Shown: piece after piece, positions 35,965-44,983 of the stretch
Layout of the letters: every line of letters starts with the position of its first letter
Numbering within the stretch: position 1 is the stretch's first letter
Assembly: GCA_029265355.1 (NCBI GenBank)
Contig: JAJUJL010000001.1
Coordinates: forward strand, 400,491 to 464,490
Source of the DNA: Chloroflexota bacterium
GTDB taxonomy: Bacteria; Chloroflexota; Anaerolineae; Anaerolineales; UBA4823
DNA length: 64,000 nucleotides
Reading direction: 5' to 3'
Made by a program: the position numbers and the translations under genes
The notes under the pieces: generated by a model
Told to the model about the DNA's origin: nothing
The model's database searches: none
The model's input: only the letters and a program-made list of their open reading frames with translations

Positions 35965-36786
35965 ATGAAAATGATCAAGCAATCACAAGCTGCGATCAGC
36001 TTTTTTTTCAGCCTGACCTTACTCGCCGGATTGATCTCGATCGCCCGCGCTGAACCAGAAGCCTCTGGCACACTCATCCCCACCGACGATGCCTACACCG
36101 ACATCAGCATACCAGGCATCCATCCGACCATCGGTACGTTAGACCTGGCTTTCTCCGGCGATCCGGTTCCCCAACCCAGCAAGATCGTCTTTTTGAAATT
36201 CGATCTCTCCGGTGTTACCTTCACCATCCAGCAAGCCCGGTTGAACTTAGCCGCCATCACCGGTTGCGTTGTTCCATCGGCGGTCAGCGTCGCCGTCTAT
36301 GGCGCCCTGGATGTTTACCACAACACCACCACGTCCTGGGTCGAATCGGGCATCACCTGGAATAACCAGCCTGATCGCGATCCAGCAGCGGTGTCTCCCC
36401 TGATCTACATGGATGAAGGTGTGGTCAAGCTGACGGGTGGCTACCATCATTGGACGGATACCGGCGCTGGCGATTTTGCCGATTGGTTGGAAACCCAACG
36501 CATTGGGGATGGGATTGCCACGCTGCGCCTGGAGATTCCACCGAATCCGGGCACCAGCGAAGTCTGGTTCGAGGATACCGAAGGCACCGCCACTGGATTT
36601 CCGACCTGCGTTGCCAGCGGCGGGCCTGTGCTGCAAATCGCCGACGCCGCAGGACCGCTCAGCATCGAGCTTCTGGATATGCACGCCAGCCCAGCCGCCG
36701 CCAGCCGCCAGGGGCGTTGGTTAGCCTTGCTGGCTATCACCATCGTGGGCTGGGGAGTGTATACACTCAAGAAACGCAGCCTGTAA
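35965..36786 (+). CDS. Secreted DNRLRE-domain protein with C-terminal anchor
   Basis: The protein has 273 residues. A signal peptide (about 1-28) precedes a DNRLRE-type beta-sandwich with the hallmark TTTSWVESGITWNNQP and a partner strand FLKFDLSG. The C-terminus has a hydrophobic helix (WLALLAITIVGWGVYTL) followed by KKRSL, a likely membrane anchor. DNRLRE modules occur in cell-surface carbohydrate-binding and adhesive proteins. GGAG lies 8 bases before the ATG. It follows the large P-domain protein by 52 bases and is followed by a strong terminator, so the two form one transcript. Confidence 0.82.
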   Translation: MKMIKQSQAAISFFFSLTLLAGLISIARAEPEASGTLIPTDDAYTDISIPGIHPTIGTLDLAFSGDPVPQPSKIVFLKFDLSGVTFTIQQARLNLAAITGCVVPSAVSVAVYGALDVYHNTTTSWVESGITWNNQPDRDPAAVSPLIYMDEGVVKLTGGYHHWTDTGAGDFADWLETQRIGDGIATLRLEIPPNPGTSEVWFEDTEGTATGFPTCVASGGPVLQIADAAGPLSIELLDMHASPAAASRQGRWLALLAITIVGWGVYTLKKRSL

Positions 36787-36794
36787 CGCTCCAC

Positions 36795-36847
36795 AATGGG
36801 ATCACAGGCCGCGCCAAGCGCGGCCTGTGATCCCATTCTCTATTTTT
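36795..36847 (+). terminator. Strong intrinsic terminator (20-base perfect stem)
   Basis: The arms 36795-36814 and 36818-36837 are perfect complements of 20 bases with a 3-base loop (CAA). CTCTATTTTT follows. It closes the secreted-protein operon. Confidence 0.9.
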
Positions 36848-36907
36848 GCAGTTGGGGGTATGATTAATTGATTTGACATCCCACTCACAAGGATTTCTCC
36901 AGAGACC

Positions 36908-37690
36908 ATGTTAACCATAGCCGAATACATCTGGATCGCGCTGGCTGCGATGGGCGCCGGCCTGGTCAACGCGCTGGCCGGCGGCGGGACGTTGATTTCC
37001 TTCCCCATGCTCATTGCTGTTGGGCTGCCAGCCATTGCAGCCAATGTCACCAACACCGTGGCGCTGGTGCCCGGCTACCTGGGGGCGACCTTTGCCCAGA
37101 TGAATGATTTGCGCGGCCAACGCCAAAGAGTTTATTGGCTGGCGCCAGTCAGCGCCCTGGGCGGCATCCTGGGCGGGCTGCTGCTGCTCAACACCGGTGA
37201 ACGCCTGTTCCGTGACCTGGTGCCTTTCCTGATCCTGCTGGCTTCTGGCCTGCTTGCCATGCAAGAGCCAGTGCGCGGCGGGCTGGCGCGGCGCGCCAGC
37301 CAGCCGGGGGCAAATCCTGGAACCGCAAACCCTGCCCACCCCGCCGCCTATGCGCTGCTGCCGGTTGGCCTGGCAGCCGTTTACGGCGGTTATTTTGGCG
37401 CTGGCTTAAGCGTGATCGTGTTGGCGGTTTTGGGCCTGGTGCTGGAAGATAACCTGACCCGCCTGAATGCCCTCAAGCAAGCCATTGCCTTCAGCGTCAA
37501 TGTGGCCGCAGCGGTTTTTTTCTTGTTCTCTGGACAGGTGGTGTGGAGCGCGGCCCTGGTCATGGCGGTTGGCGCTTTGCTAGGCGGCGCTCTGGGCGGG
37601 CGGCTCGCCGGGCGTATCCAGCCGCGCACTCTGCGCTGGGTGGTGGTGACGATTGGCGTGATCGTGTCGATCATCTATCTGGTGAGATAA
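36908..37690 (+). CDS. TauE/SafE-family anion exporter
   Basis: The protein has 260 residues and about eight transmembrane helices. The two-fold family repeat is visible: [20 protein letters not shown] near the N-terminus and [19 protein letters not shown] in the second half, both with the glycine-rich motif. TauE/SafE proteins export sulfite, sulfoacetate or similar organosulfur anions; the substrate here is unknown. It lies directly after the strong terminator, so it has its own promoter, not clearly recognised. A DUF2721 gene follows at 62 bases. Confidence 0.87.
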   Translation: MLTIAEYIWIALAAMGAGLVNALAGGGTLISFPMLIAVGLPAIAANVTNTVALVPGYLGATFAQMNDLRGQRQRVYWLAPVSALGGILGGLLLLNTGERLFRDLVPFLILLASGLLAMQEPVRGGLARRASQPGANPGTANPAHPAAYALLPVGLAAVYGGYFGAGLSVIVLAVLGLVLEDNLTRLNALKQAIAFSVNVAAAVFFLFSGQVVWSAALVMAVGALLGGALGGRLAGRIQPRTLRWVVVTIGVIVSIIYLVR

Positions 37691-37752
37691 ACCCATTCAC
37701 CGACTTCCCTGCCTGCGGTACAAGAGATAACCTGCCAAAATCTGGAGCTAAA

Positions 37753-38157
37753 ATGGACCTGGGACTGACGACACCTGCCCTGCTCTTCCCGGCAATTTCA
37801 TTGCTGCTGCTCGCCTACACCAACCGCTTTCTCACCCTGGCCAGCCTGATTCGCGAGCTGCACAAGAGCTACAAGATCAACCCCGAAGATGTTCTCCTGG
37901 CGCAGATTTCCAATCTGCGCTACCGCGTGGTGCTGATCCGCAATATGCAAGCCTACGGCATCGCCAGCTTTTTCCTGTGCGTGCTGTGCATGTTCGTGCT
38001 CTTCTTCGGACAGATCATCATTGGGAAGGTGATCTTTGGCGCCAGCCTGGTGCTGCTGATGATCTCGCTGGGCTTATCCTTCCGCGAAATCCAGGTTTCG
38101 GTAGGCGCGCTGGATTACCGGCTGCGCGATCTGGAATCCAGTGAGTTTCTCAAATGA
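37753..38157 (+). CDS. DUF2721 membrane protein
   Basis: The protein has 134 residues with one N-terminal helix (TTPALLFPAISLLLLAYTNR), a polar segment with IRELHKSYK, and two C-terminal helices. This matches the DUF2721 family, whose function is unknown. Its stop codon TGA (38155-38157) is also the complement of the 3' end of tRNA-Lys on the other strand, so the two transcripts must overlap. Longer upstream readings overlap the exporter and are not supported. Confidence 0.75.
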   Translation: MDLGLTTPALLFPAISLLLLAYTNRFLTLASLIRELHKSYKINPEDVLLAQISNLRYRVVLIRNMQAYGIASFFLCVLCMFVLFFGQIIIGKVIFGASLVLLMISLGLSFREIQVSVGALDYRLRDLESSEFLK

Positions 38158-38227
38158 CCCCGACAGGACTCGAACCTGTAACCAATTGATTAAGAGTCAA
38201 CTGCTCTGCCAGTTGAGCTACGGGGCC
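38155..38227 (-). tRNA. tRNA-Lys (anticodon CTT)
   Basis: This folds as a 73-base cloverleaf. The acceptor stem GGCCCCG/CGGGGTC has one G-U pair and the discriminator is A. The anticodon arm is TTGACTCTTAATCAA with the anticodon CTT, reading AAG. The T arm is CAGGTTCGAGTCCTG. CCA is not encoded. Confidence 0.95.
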
Positions 38228-38239
38228 TTGCGGTTGGTA

Positions 38240-38267
38240 ATTATACCCCAAGCCTGCCGGCTGTCAA
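38240..38267 (-). promoter_or_regulatory. Consensus promoter of tRNA-Lys
   Basis: On the minus strand, TTGACA (complement of 38262-38267), a 16-base spacer and TATAAT (complement of 38240-38245) stand 12 bases before the tRNA. Confidence 0.88.
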
Positions 38268-38296
38268 CCGCGCTATCCAGCTTTCAAAATCCTTTG

Positions 38297-38324
38297 TTGT
38301 TCGCCCTTATTTTCCCTTTATAAT
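38297..38324 (+). promoter_or_regulatory. Promoter of the P1 peptidase gene, giving a near-leaderless mRNA
   Basis: TATAAT (38319-38324) lies only 10 bases before the ATG at 38335, with a weak TTGTTC -35 16 bases upstream. The predicted start is about 4 bases before the ATG, leaving no room for a ribosome-binding site. Confidence 0.55.
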
Positions 38325-38334
38325 TGATGGCAAG

Positions 38335-39342
38335 ATGAGCAAATCCAGGGTTTTCTTACCCGGGCTCAAAGTTGGCCACGCCCACGACGCCCAGGCGCTC
38401 ACCGGCTGCACGGTGATCCTGTGCGAGAGCGGCGCAGTGGGCGGCGTGGATCAGCGCGGCGGCGCTCCTGGCACGCGTGAGACCGACGCCCTGCACCCCA
38501 TGCACCTGGTGCAGAAGGTGCACGCCATCGTGCTTTCCGGCGGCTCGGCTTTTGGCCTGGACGCTGCCAGCGGTGCAGTGCGCTACCTGGAAGAGCGCGG
38601 CGTGGGCTTCGACGTGCGCGTCGCCAGGGTGCCCATCGTACCGGCTGCTATCCTGTTCGACCTGGGACTGGGTCGCGCCGACGTGCGCCCGGGGCCGGAA
38701 ATGGGCTACCAGGCTTGCCTGAACGCCAGCAGCGCTCCGCCCGCCGAGGGCAACGTCGGCGCGGGGATGGGCGCCACGGTGGGCAAAATTTTGGGTATGG
38801 AGCAGGCCATGAAATCCGGCCTGGGCGCAGCCCGCCTGGAAATCGGCGGCGGGGTGAGCGTGGCGGCGGTGGTGGCAGTCAACGCCTTTGGCGATGTGAT
38901 CGATCCACAATCCGGGCAGATCATCGCCGGGGCGCGCAGCAAACACCTGGGGCCGATCGCTGCTGGCGCAGGCCCGTTGTTCGCCGACACCTTGCAGGTG
39001 ATGCGCTCATTCATCGGCCGTGCCAGCCTGGGTTTCGCCCGCCGAGAGAACACAGTCATCGGCGTGGTAGCTACCAATGCCCGCCTGACCAAGGAACAAG
39101 CCAACAAAGTCGCCCAAATGGCGCAAGACGGGCTGGCGCGCACCATCCGCCCTGCCCACACCATGCTGGATGGTGATACGATATTTGCCCTATCCACCGG
39201 CAGGCGCAGCGCGGATGTCAACATCGTCGGCGCTTACGCCGCCGAAGCCTTCGCACAGGCCATTCTTCGCGCCGTACGCCTGGCGCAACCCGCCGGTGGA
39301 TTACCATCCAGCTCCAGTTTGAGGGGAGAGATGCATGTCTGA
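38335..39342 (+). CDS. P1 (S58) family peptidase, DmpA/NylC-like
   Basis: The protein has 335 residues. This family makes a precursor that cuts itself into two chains to expose an N-terminal nucleophile. Family motifs are GVDQRGGAPGTRETD, VLSGGSAFGLDAASG and VVAVNAFGDV. The likely cleavage bond is Asn239-Thr240 in RRENTVIGVVATNA, as in nylon hydrolase NylC, rather than the Gly-Ser of DmpA. It would act as an aminopeptidase or amidase in the cytoplasm. The 3' end overlaps the HD-GYP gene by 8 bases, so both are on one transcript. Confidence 0.88.
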   Translation: MSKSRVFLPGLKVGHAHDAQALTGCTVILCESGAVGGVDQRGGAPGTRETDALHPMHLVQKVHAIVLSGGSAFGLDAASGAVRYLEERGVGFDVRVARVPIVPAAILFDLGLGRADVRPGPEMGYQACLNASSAPPAEGNVGAGMGATVGKILGMEQAMKSGLGAARLEIGGGVSVAAVVAVNAFGDVIDPQSGQIIAGARSKHLGPIAAGAGPLFADTLQVMRSFIGRASLGFARRENTVIGVVATNARLTKEQANKVAQMAQDGLARTIRPAHTMLDGDTIFALSTGRRSADVNIVGAYAAEAFAQAILRAVRLAQPAGGLPSSSSLRGEMHV

Positions 39343-40357
39343 AATGGAATCGGGTCACGAAACCATCCTGGTAGTGGAAGACAACACGCTGCTGCGCGAA
39401 GGCCTGCGTGATATCCTGGCCATGGAAGGTTACCACGTGCTGTGCGCCGCAAACGGTGTTGAAGCCCTGGAATTGATGCAAACCTTGCGCCCCAATCTGA
39501 TTCTCTCAGATATCGCCATGCCGCACATGGATGGCTTTGCTTTTTTCGAGGCGGTGCGCGCTCAACTCGACTGGCTCACGATACCGCTCATTTTCTTGAC
39601 TGCGCGTGGCGAGAAAGAAGATATGCTCAAGGGCAAGAATCTGGGCGCCGAAGATTACCTGGTCAAACCGCTCTCCCGGGATGAGCTATTGACCGCCGTG
39701 CGCGGGCGACTGGCGCGCGCCCGTGAGATCGAGGTCGGGCAGCTCCAGCGCGCTTATGAAGCCAGCCTGACCGCCCTGGCAAACTCGATCGATGTGCGCG
39801 ATGTCTACACGCGCGGCCATATCGAGCGCGTCACCGCTTATTCAATGGCATTTGCCGCACATCTCGGGTGGACCGGGCGCAAGCTGGAACAGATGCGCTT
39901 TGCCGCTATTTTGCATGATATTGGAATGATCTTCGTCCCCGAGTCAATCTTGTTCAAAATCGAGCCGCTGACTGAGGCCGAGTGGCAACACATCCGCCTG
40001 CACCCGGTGGCCGGGGCGCGCATGCTGGAGCACGTGCCCTATCTATCGCCGGCCATCCCCATTGTACGGCACCACCACGAACGCTGGGATGGGCAGGGCT
40101 ACCCAGATGGCATCGCCGGAGAGCAGATCCCCATCGAAGCGCGCTTGATGACCGTTGCCGACAGCTTCGACGCCATGACCATTGACCGCCCGTACCGCGC
40201 CGCCATATCCCTGGAAGCCGCCTACGAGGAGATCATTGCCAATCGCGGCACCGCCTACGACCCAGCCATGGTACAGATCTTCGAAGACGTGTGGCGCAGC
40301 GGGAAGATCCAGGAAATTTGGGCGGCATGGCATACCACTCAGCCTGTTGAGAAATAA
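39335..40357 (+). CDS. Receiver-HD-GYP response regulator (probable cyclic-di-GMP phosphodiesterase)
   Basis: The protein has 340 residues. The receiver domain (about 8-130) has VVEDNTLL, the phosphoacceptor in ILSDIAMPHMDG, and LVKPLSRDEL. The HD-GYP domain (about 145-330) has the metal-binding RGHIERVTAYS, LHDIGMIFVP and HHERWDGQGYPDGI motifs, so it looks catalytically complete. These proteins usually lower cyclic-di-GMP when phosphorylated. The ATG overlaps the peptidase stop, so translation is coupled. The cognate kinase is not obvious. Confidence 0.9.
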   Translation: MSEMESGHETILVVEDNTLLREGLRDILAMEGYHVLCAANGVEALELMQTLRPNLILSDIAMPHMDGFAFFEAVRAQLDWLTIPLIFLTARGEKEDMLKGKNLGAEDYLVKPLSRDELLTAVRGRLARAREIEVGQLQRAYEASLTALANSIDVRDVYTRGHIERVTAYSMAFAAHLGWTGRKLEQMRFAAILHDIGMIFVPESILFKIEPLTEAEWQHIRLHPVAGARMLEHVPYLSPAIPIVRHHHERWDGQGYPDGIAGEQIPIEARLMTVADSFDAMTIDRPYRAAISLEAAYEEIIANRGTAYDPAMVQIFEDVWRSGKIQEIWAAWHTTQPVEK

Positions 40358-40441
40358 TCCATGGACTCAAAAAGGGGGCCATGGGATGCCTGTTCCCTCC
40401 CTGAATCTGTTCCGTGATTTTTGGGGGAATTCAAGCGTGGA

Positions 40442-43081
40442 TCAACGATTCTCCTTCTCGGTGAGCACACCTGTCTCCACGACCTGCGCCTTGCGATAGA
40501 CGCGCTCGGGAGCCAACAGCTTGCCATTTACCGTGAGCAGCCCCTCAACGGTTATGCCAAAGTGACGCTCATTTTCGCGCAAGTAGGGCTCGATCAATGC
40601 CCAATCCTCCGGCGTCACAGAAGCAAAGACGCCGCCGTTGAGCTGCTCATCCTGCACGCGCCGGTGCGGATCGCGCAGGTAGATCGCCCCGCCGGAGGCC
40701 AGCGAGAACAGGTTTCCACCCGGGTATGGGGTAGGCAGTTCGAGCAAGCGTCCATCCTCGCCGAAAGCCACGCCGTTCAAGATGACGAAGCCGCCGCCAT
40801 CCAGCGGATCGCCCGCCATGAAAGACTCCGCCAGGTAATCCAGGCAGGTGCCGTTGATCACCGCCCGCGGCCGACCCACCGCATTGATCAAGGGGCGACC
40901 AGCAGCGGAACCCAGCACGTAGATCTCTCCGCCTTTTGCCCCGTACAGGAAGGTCTGTCCCACGTCGCCGTGAACCACCAGCTTGCCGCGCTTCAGGATC
41001 TGCCCCATTTGGTCCTGTCCATCGCCATGGATGTGCAGCTCAGCGCCATCCAGGCCTGAGGCGGCGTAATCGCCCACATCGCCATACAGATCCAGGCGAA
41101 CGCCCTGGCTGTCAGGGCCGAGCCCACAGCCGGCAAAGCGACCGCCGCGCCAGTTGTAGGCAATGAAGTTGCGCCACCCCATCTGATGAGCGCGAGCGAT
41201 CCAGCGCGCTGCGCTGTCATCGCCCTCTGGTGGAAAACCCTCCCCATCGATGATCAGGTTGCGCTCGCCAGCGACTGGGGGGCGCAACGAGCGGCGATTT
41301 TTCCATTCGATGCGCCTCACGCCCGGTAAGCAATCTTCTGCTGTCGGCTCATCTAGGCCAGGGGCCTGCTCAAACAGCGCAGTGAGCTGCCGGTCGACGA
41401 GCGCCAGCAGTGAACTGCGCTTCTTATCGCCGGGGTCGAAGCGCCGGTCGCGCAGCCAGGTCAAAGCATTCCACGAGAAGCGCCATTCCTGATCGCCATG
41501 GCGGGCAAAATCTCCCAACCATGCCAGTCCCCAGGCCAGCTCATCCCAGGCAGCCTGCGCCGCCGCCTGCGATAGCCAGGCCCACATCGAAGGCACGCCG
41601 CCATTGTCGTAGGCATGGAAGATGTGATTCTGCCACTCCTGGCGGAAAGTTTCCTCCACTCGCTGCACATCCAGGCGCTGCGCATGGACATGCTGACGCC
41701 CAGCCTCCAGCTTCACCGGTACATTGAACTTGTTAATGCACTGCAATCCACTTTCCGGTGAGTAAGTGAAGCGGAAAGAACCACCATCCGTGTGCGAGCC
41801 GCCGCGCGCTGCCCAATATTTATCCGCCAGTGGCTGAAAACGCGCGTCCTCCGCCGCCAGGGAGCGCAGGCAGGCATTGATCGCCTGGCGCTCACTGGCA
41901 ACCAGGCCAATTTGCACTTTTTCGCTTTCGGAAAGCTGGTTTTCATACAGCGCGAAAACTTGCGGGCGCAACATACTGGTATCGGTGATGCCCAGAAGCT
42001 CATACCGATCCTCATCTGGCAGGGAGCGCGCCAGGATGAAGAACCAGGGGCCATCCGGAGAGCCGTGTATATGAGCGCGCTGCACCGCACGGTACAAAGC
42101 TTGCTTCTCCTGCGGGAGTGTGATGAAGTCGTATTCCGTGGTGGGCGCCATGGCCTCCAGGGTGATCTCAAGCGGGTAGCCATACACCCGGTCCCACAGG
42201 TCGAAGAGCTGCACGCTCACCTCGGTATCGGTCAGGAAGAGCTGGCCGATGCCGCGTTGGCGCAGGTATTCGCTGACAGCATGATAGTTGGCAAAATCGC
42301 CGTTGTGCACCAGGGCTTCATTCAAACCGATAAAGGGATGCGCGCCGCCCGGGTGCCACACCCGTCCCTTGGTCGGGTAACGTTGGTGAGCGATCCACAC
42401 ATGGGCGCGCTGCTCATGCAGCAGGTAATAATCCACCACATCTTCTGCATAGCCCACGATCTTTAACACTGACAGATTGCGCCCGTGGGAAAGGACGAAA
42501 GCGCGTTTTTCGCCCAGGCTGGCATAGAACTGGATGTTCAGGCGGTAAGAATTCTGGTAAACGAACTCGTCTTCCAGGGCGCGTGCTGGCAGGCTGTCCA
42601 GCCCTTTCTGCGCAGCGAAGGCTTCCAGCACCGGGGTGCGGGCGCGCACGAAATAGCGCCACACATCCGGAGGGCGCACCTCGAGCCCCGGAACCTGGCG
42701 ATAATCAGCCAAGTGAGGCAGCTCATAAGCCTGGGCAATCTCGAAGTAGGGCGTGATGAAACTGGCCTCCACCTCTGCTCTCGCCTGCGGTTCCAGCAGG
42801 GCAATCTGCAGCATATAATGCGAGCGCAGAACCTCTTCCGTCACCCCAAGCTGGTCAGGGTCAAGCCCGACCATGGCAATACCGCCGCCCTTGCCATTGC
42901 CGCGATTGTGCATCTGGCGGGAGGCGCTCAGCACATGCCGCCCGGCAACCGGAATATTGGCAGTGAAACCCAACACGCCGCAGCCGCCCTCGGCGGCATC
43001 TTCTGCCCGGCTCAACTCTGGCGTGACGCGCAACAATTCTCTGCGGGAGTTTAGGATCGAGTCTGCGTAGAGGTTGGTCAT
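40442..43081 (-). CDS. Glutamate synthase-like protein: class II amidotransferase plus GXGXG domain
   Basis: The protein has 879 residues. The class II amidotransferase domain has its probable catalytic Cys34 in EGGCGVLGF, so a 33-residue propeptide must be removed, as in GltB. AHQRYPTKG and ALVHNGDF form the glutamine pocket. A linker domain follows, then a GXGXG beta-helix near the C-terminus (GDVGDYAASGLDGAELHIHG, GAKGGEIYVLGSAAGRP). The FMN synthase domain between these parts in ordinary GltB is absent here and lies in the gene at 44984. Together they could form a split GOGAT. GGAG precedes the ATG. Confidence 0.82.
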   Translation of the reverse strand: MTNLYADSILNSRRELLRVTPELSRAEDAAEGGCGVLGFTANIPVAGRHVLSASRQMHNRGNGKGGGIAMVGLDPDQLGVTEEVLRSHYMLQIALLEPQARAEVEASFITPYFEIAQAYELPHLADYRQVPGLEVRPPDVWRYFVRARTPVLEAFAAQKGLDSLPARALEDEFVYQNSYRLNIQFYASLGEKRAFVLSHGRNLSVLKIVGYAEDVVDYYLLHEQRAHVWIAHQRYPTKGRVWHPGGAHPFIGLNEALVHNGDFANYHAVSEYLRQRGIGQLFLTDTEVSVQLFDLWDRVYGYPLEITLEAMAPTTEYDFITLPQEKQALYRAVQRAHIHGSPDGPWFFILARSLPDEDRYELLGITDTSMLRPQVFALYENQLSESEKVQIGLVASERQAINACLRSLAAEDARFQPLADKYWAARGGSHTDGGSFRFTYSPESGLQCINKFNVPVKLEAGRQHVHAQRLDVQRVEETFRQEWQNHIFHAYDNGGVPSMWAWLSQAAAQAAWDELAWGLAWLGDFARHGDQEWRFSWNALTWLRDRRFDPGDKKRSSLLALVDRQLTALFEQAPGLDEPTAEDCLPGVRRIEWKNRRSLRPPVAGERNLIIDGEGFPPEGDDSAARWIARAHQMGWRNFIAYNWRGGRFAGCGLGPDSQGVRLDLYGDVGDYAASGLDGAELHIHGDGQDQMGQILKRGKLVVHGDVGQTFLYGAKGGEIYVLGSAAGRPLINAVGRPRAVINGTCLDYLAESFMAGDPLDGGGFVILNGVAFGEDGRLLELPTPYPGGNLFSLASGGAIYLRDPHRRVQDEQLNGGVFASVTPEDWALIEPYLRENERHFGITVEGLLTVNGKLLAPERVYRKAQVVETGVLTEKENR

Positions 43082-43111
43082 AAGAGAAATCTCCAGGTAA
43101 TCATCAATCGT

Positions 43112-44038
43112 TCAATCCGTATAGGCGGCTGCCGTCAAGGCGATTTTTCTGAACCTTCCCAGGTTGATCAGGGCGACCGAGCCCAGGATCACGCTGGCAG
43201 CCAGCAGCGTGCGCACCGTGAGCGGCTCGGCAGCTAACAGATTGCCAATCAGTATGGCCACCAGAGGGTTTACATAAGCGTAGGTAGAGACCAGGGGCGT
43301 CGGCGCAACCCGCAGCAGCCAGGTGTACGAGGCAAAGCCCACCAGCGAGCCGAAAATCACCAGGTAGACAAGACCCCACAACGAACGAGCCGAGATCGCT
43401 GCCATGTCCAGGCGCGACCACTCGCCGGTCAGGCTGCCTGCCAGCAGCAAACCGCCGGCGCCTGCCAGCATCTCCATAGCGGTGCCCAGCAACGGCGACT
43501 CAGGCAAAGGAGCGCTGCGGCTGTAGAGTGAGCCAAGCGCCCAGAGCAGGGCCGCCAGCATCAGGGCGGCTATGCCCGCCGGGTAAACGCCTAGCAAGCC
43601 GCCGCCTTGCGCCAGCGGATCGACCAGCAGAACGATGCCGGTAAAACCAGCCACCAACCCAGCGGCAGTCATCCAGTTGGGACGTGACCCCTTGGGGCGG
43701 GCTGCATCGATCAGCGCCATCCACAGGGGAGCGCTCCCCACCATCAGGGCAGTGACACCGGAGGGGACGTACTGTTCCGCCCAGGTAACCGCACCGTTGC
43801 CGCCAAGCAGCAGCAGCAATCCCACAGCCGCCGCTGCACCCCACTGCCTGCGGGATGGGGCAGGCGCGCCGCTCAAGCGCTGCCACAGGTACAGGATCAT
43901 ACCGGCGATTAAAAAGCGCGCTGCCGCCATCAAGAATGGGGGAATGGTTTCCACCGCGAAGCGAATCGCAAGGTAGGTGGAGCCCCAGGCGATATACACA
44001 GCCATCATTGCCAGCCAGATACGCACGCGTAATGACAT
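43112..44038 (-). CDS. EamA/DMT-family transporter
   Basis: The protein has 308 residues and ten transmembrane helices in two EamA repeats. The first begins WGSTYLAIRFAVETIPPFLM and the second follows from about residue 155 (SLVGFASYTWLLRVAPTPLV). The YIAWGSTYLAIRF start recalls YedA-type exporters of amino acids or metabolites. It begins directly after the Ada-like stop, with GGAG overlapping that gene's end. Its place between two halves of a glutamate synthase suggests an amino-acid-related substrate; this is inference. Confidence 0.85.
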   Translation of the reverse strand: MSLRVRIWLAMMAVYIAWGSTYLAIRFAVETIPPFLMAAARFLIAGMILYLWQRLSGAPAPSRRQWGAAAAVGLLLLLGGNGAVTWAEQYVPSGVTALMVGSAPLWMALIDAARPKGSRPNWMTAAGLVAGFTGIVLLVDPLAQGGGLLGVYPAGIAALMLAALLWALGSLYSRSAPLPESPLLGTAMEMLAGAGGLLLAGSLTGEWSRLDMAAISARSLWGLVYLVIFGSLVGFASYTWLLRVAPTPLVSTYAYVNPLVAILIGNLLAAEPLTVRTLLAASVILGSVALINLGRFRKIALTAAAYTD

Positions 44039-44908
44039 CTAGCCTTCTCCATAATGGGCGGTTTCCCAACCCAGCAGGGCCTTTTTGCGCGCCACACCAT
44101 AGCGATAACCGCTGAAGTCGCCCAGCTTGTGCAGCACGCGGTGACAGGGGATGATCACCGGCAACGGGTTGGCGCCCACCGCATTGCCCACCGCCCGCGC
44201 TGAGCCCGGTCGCCCGATCCGCTCGGCAATCTGCTGGTAAGTAGTCACGCTCCCAGGTGGAATGCGCAGCAGCGCTTCCCAAACTTTGATCTGGAAATTG
44301 GTTCCCCGCAGGTGCAGGCCAAGCGGCGCCGCCGGCTCGCCCAACCAGAAACCGAACAGCGTCGCAGCCAGCGCACCGGTGCGCTCTGCATTCAGGCGCA
44401 GCTCTGCCTCGGGCCAGCGTTGGCGGAGCTGGCTCAGCGCGCCTGCCTGACCCTCCGTACCCAGGAAGACCAGGTCGGTTACGCCGCGCGGCGAGGCAGC
44501 CAGCAGGCAGTCGCCCAAGGGCGTGGGGTGAAAGCCGTAGTCCAGCGCCACGCCAGCGCCGCCGCGCTTGTATTCGCCCGGTGTGACCGCTTCCACGGCC
44601 ACAAACAAATCGTGCAGCCGCCCAGGACCAGAAAGCCCGGAATCGTAAGCGGCTTCCAATAAGTTACTGGATCGGTCCAGCAGACGCCGGGCGTGTTCTT
44701 TGGTCAAGAACTGCAGAAAACGCTTTGGGCTGATGCCAACCCAGCGGGTGAACAGGCGTTGAAAGTGGTATTCGCTCAGGTTCACAGCTCGCGCGACTTC
44801 CTCCAAAGCGGGCTGGGCAGTCCTGTGCGCATCCAGGTATTGGATCGCCTGCTCGATGCGCCGGTAATCATCATTCAACTGATCGAAATCAACACGCTTC
44901 TCGTTCAT
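44039..44908 (-). CDS. Ada-like protein: AraC-type DNA-binding plus O6-alkylguanine-DNA methyltransferase
   Basis: The protein has 289 residues. An AraC-type helix-turn-helix pair fills about residues 15-115 (LEEVARAVNLSEYHFQRLF). The C-terminal methyltransferase domain has TNFQIKVWEALLRIPPG and the acceptor Cys255 in IIPCHRVL. The N-terminal zinc domain of E. coli Ada, which takes methyl groups from phosphotriesters, is missing, so it cannot be switched on in the same way. It repairs O6-methylguanine and probably also regulates transcription. It sits between the two glutamate-synthase genes. Confidence 0.9.
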   Translation of the reverse strand: MNEKRVDFDQLNDDYRRIEQAIQYLDAHRTAQPALEEVARAVNLSEYHFQRLFTRWVGISPKRFLQFLTKEHARRLLDRSSNLLEAAYDSGLSGPGRLHDLFVAVEAVTPGEYKRGGAGVALDYGFHPTPLGDCLLAASPRGVTDLVFLGTEGQAGALSQLRQRWPEAELRLNAERTGALAATLFGFWLGEPAAPLGLHLRGTNFQIKVWEALLRIPPGSVTTYQQIAERIGRPGSARAVGNAVGANPLPVIIPCHRVLHKLGDFSGYRYGVARKKALLGWETAHYGEG

Positions 44909-44983
44909 GGTTTTACCTCCAGGTTGTGACCAGTATACACAACCCGAGAGTGCACTTCCACCCGATTCTTGCGCAGTTTGGTG

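Noticed and set aside
36795..36837. The 20-base perfect inverted repeat as a transposon end
   Set aside because: The loop is only 3 bases, a T-run follows, and no transposase lies near. It fits an intrinsic terminator.
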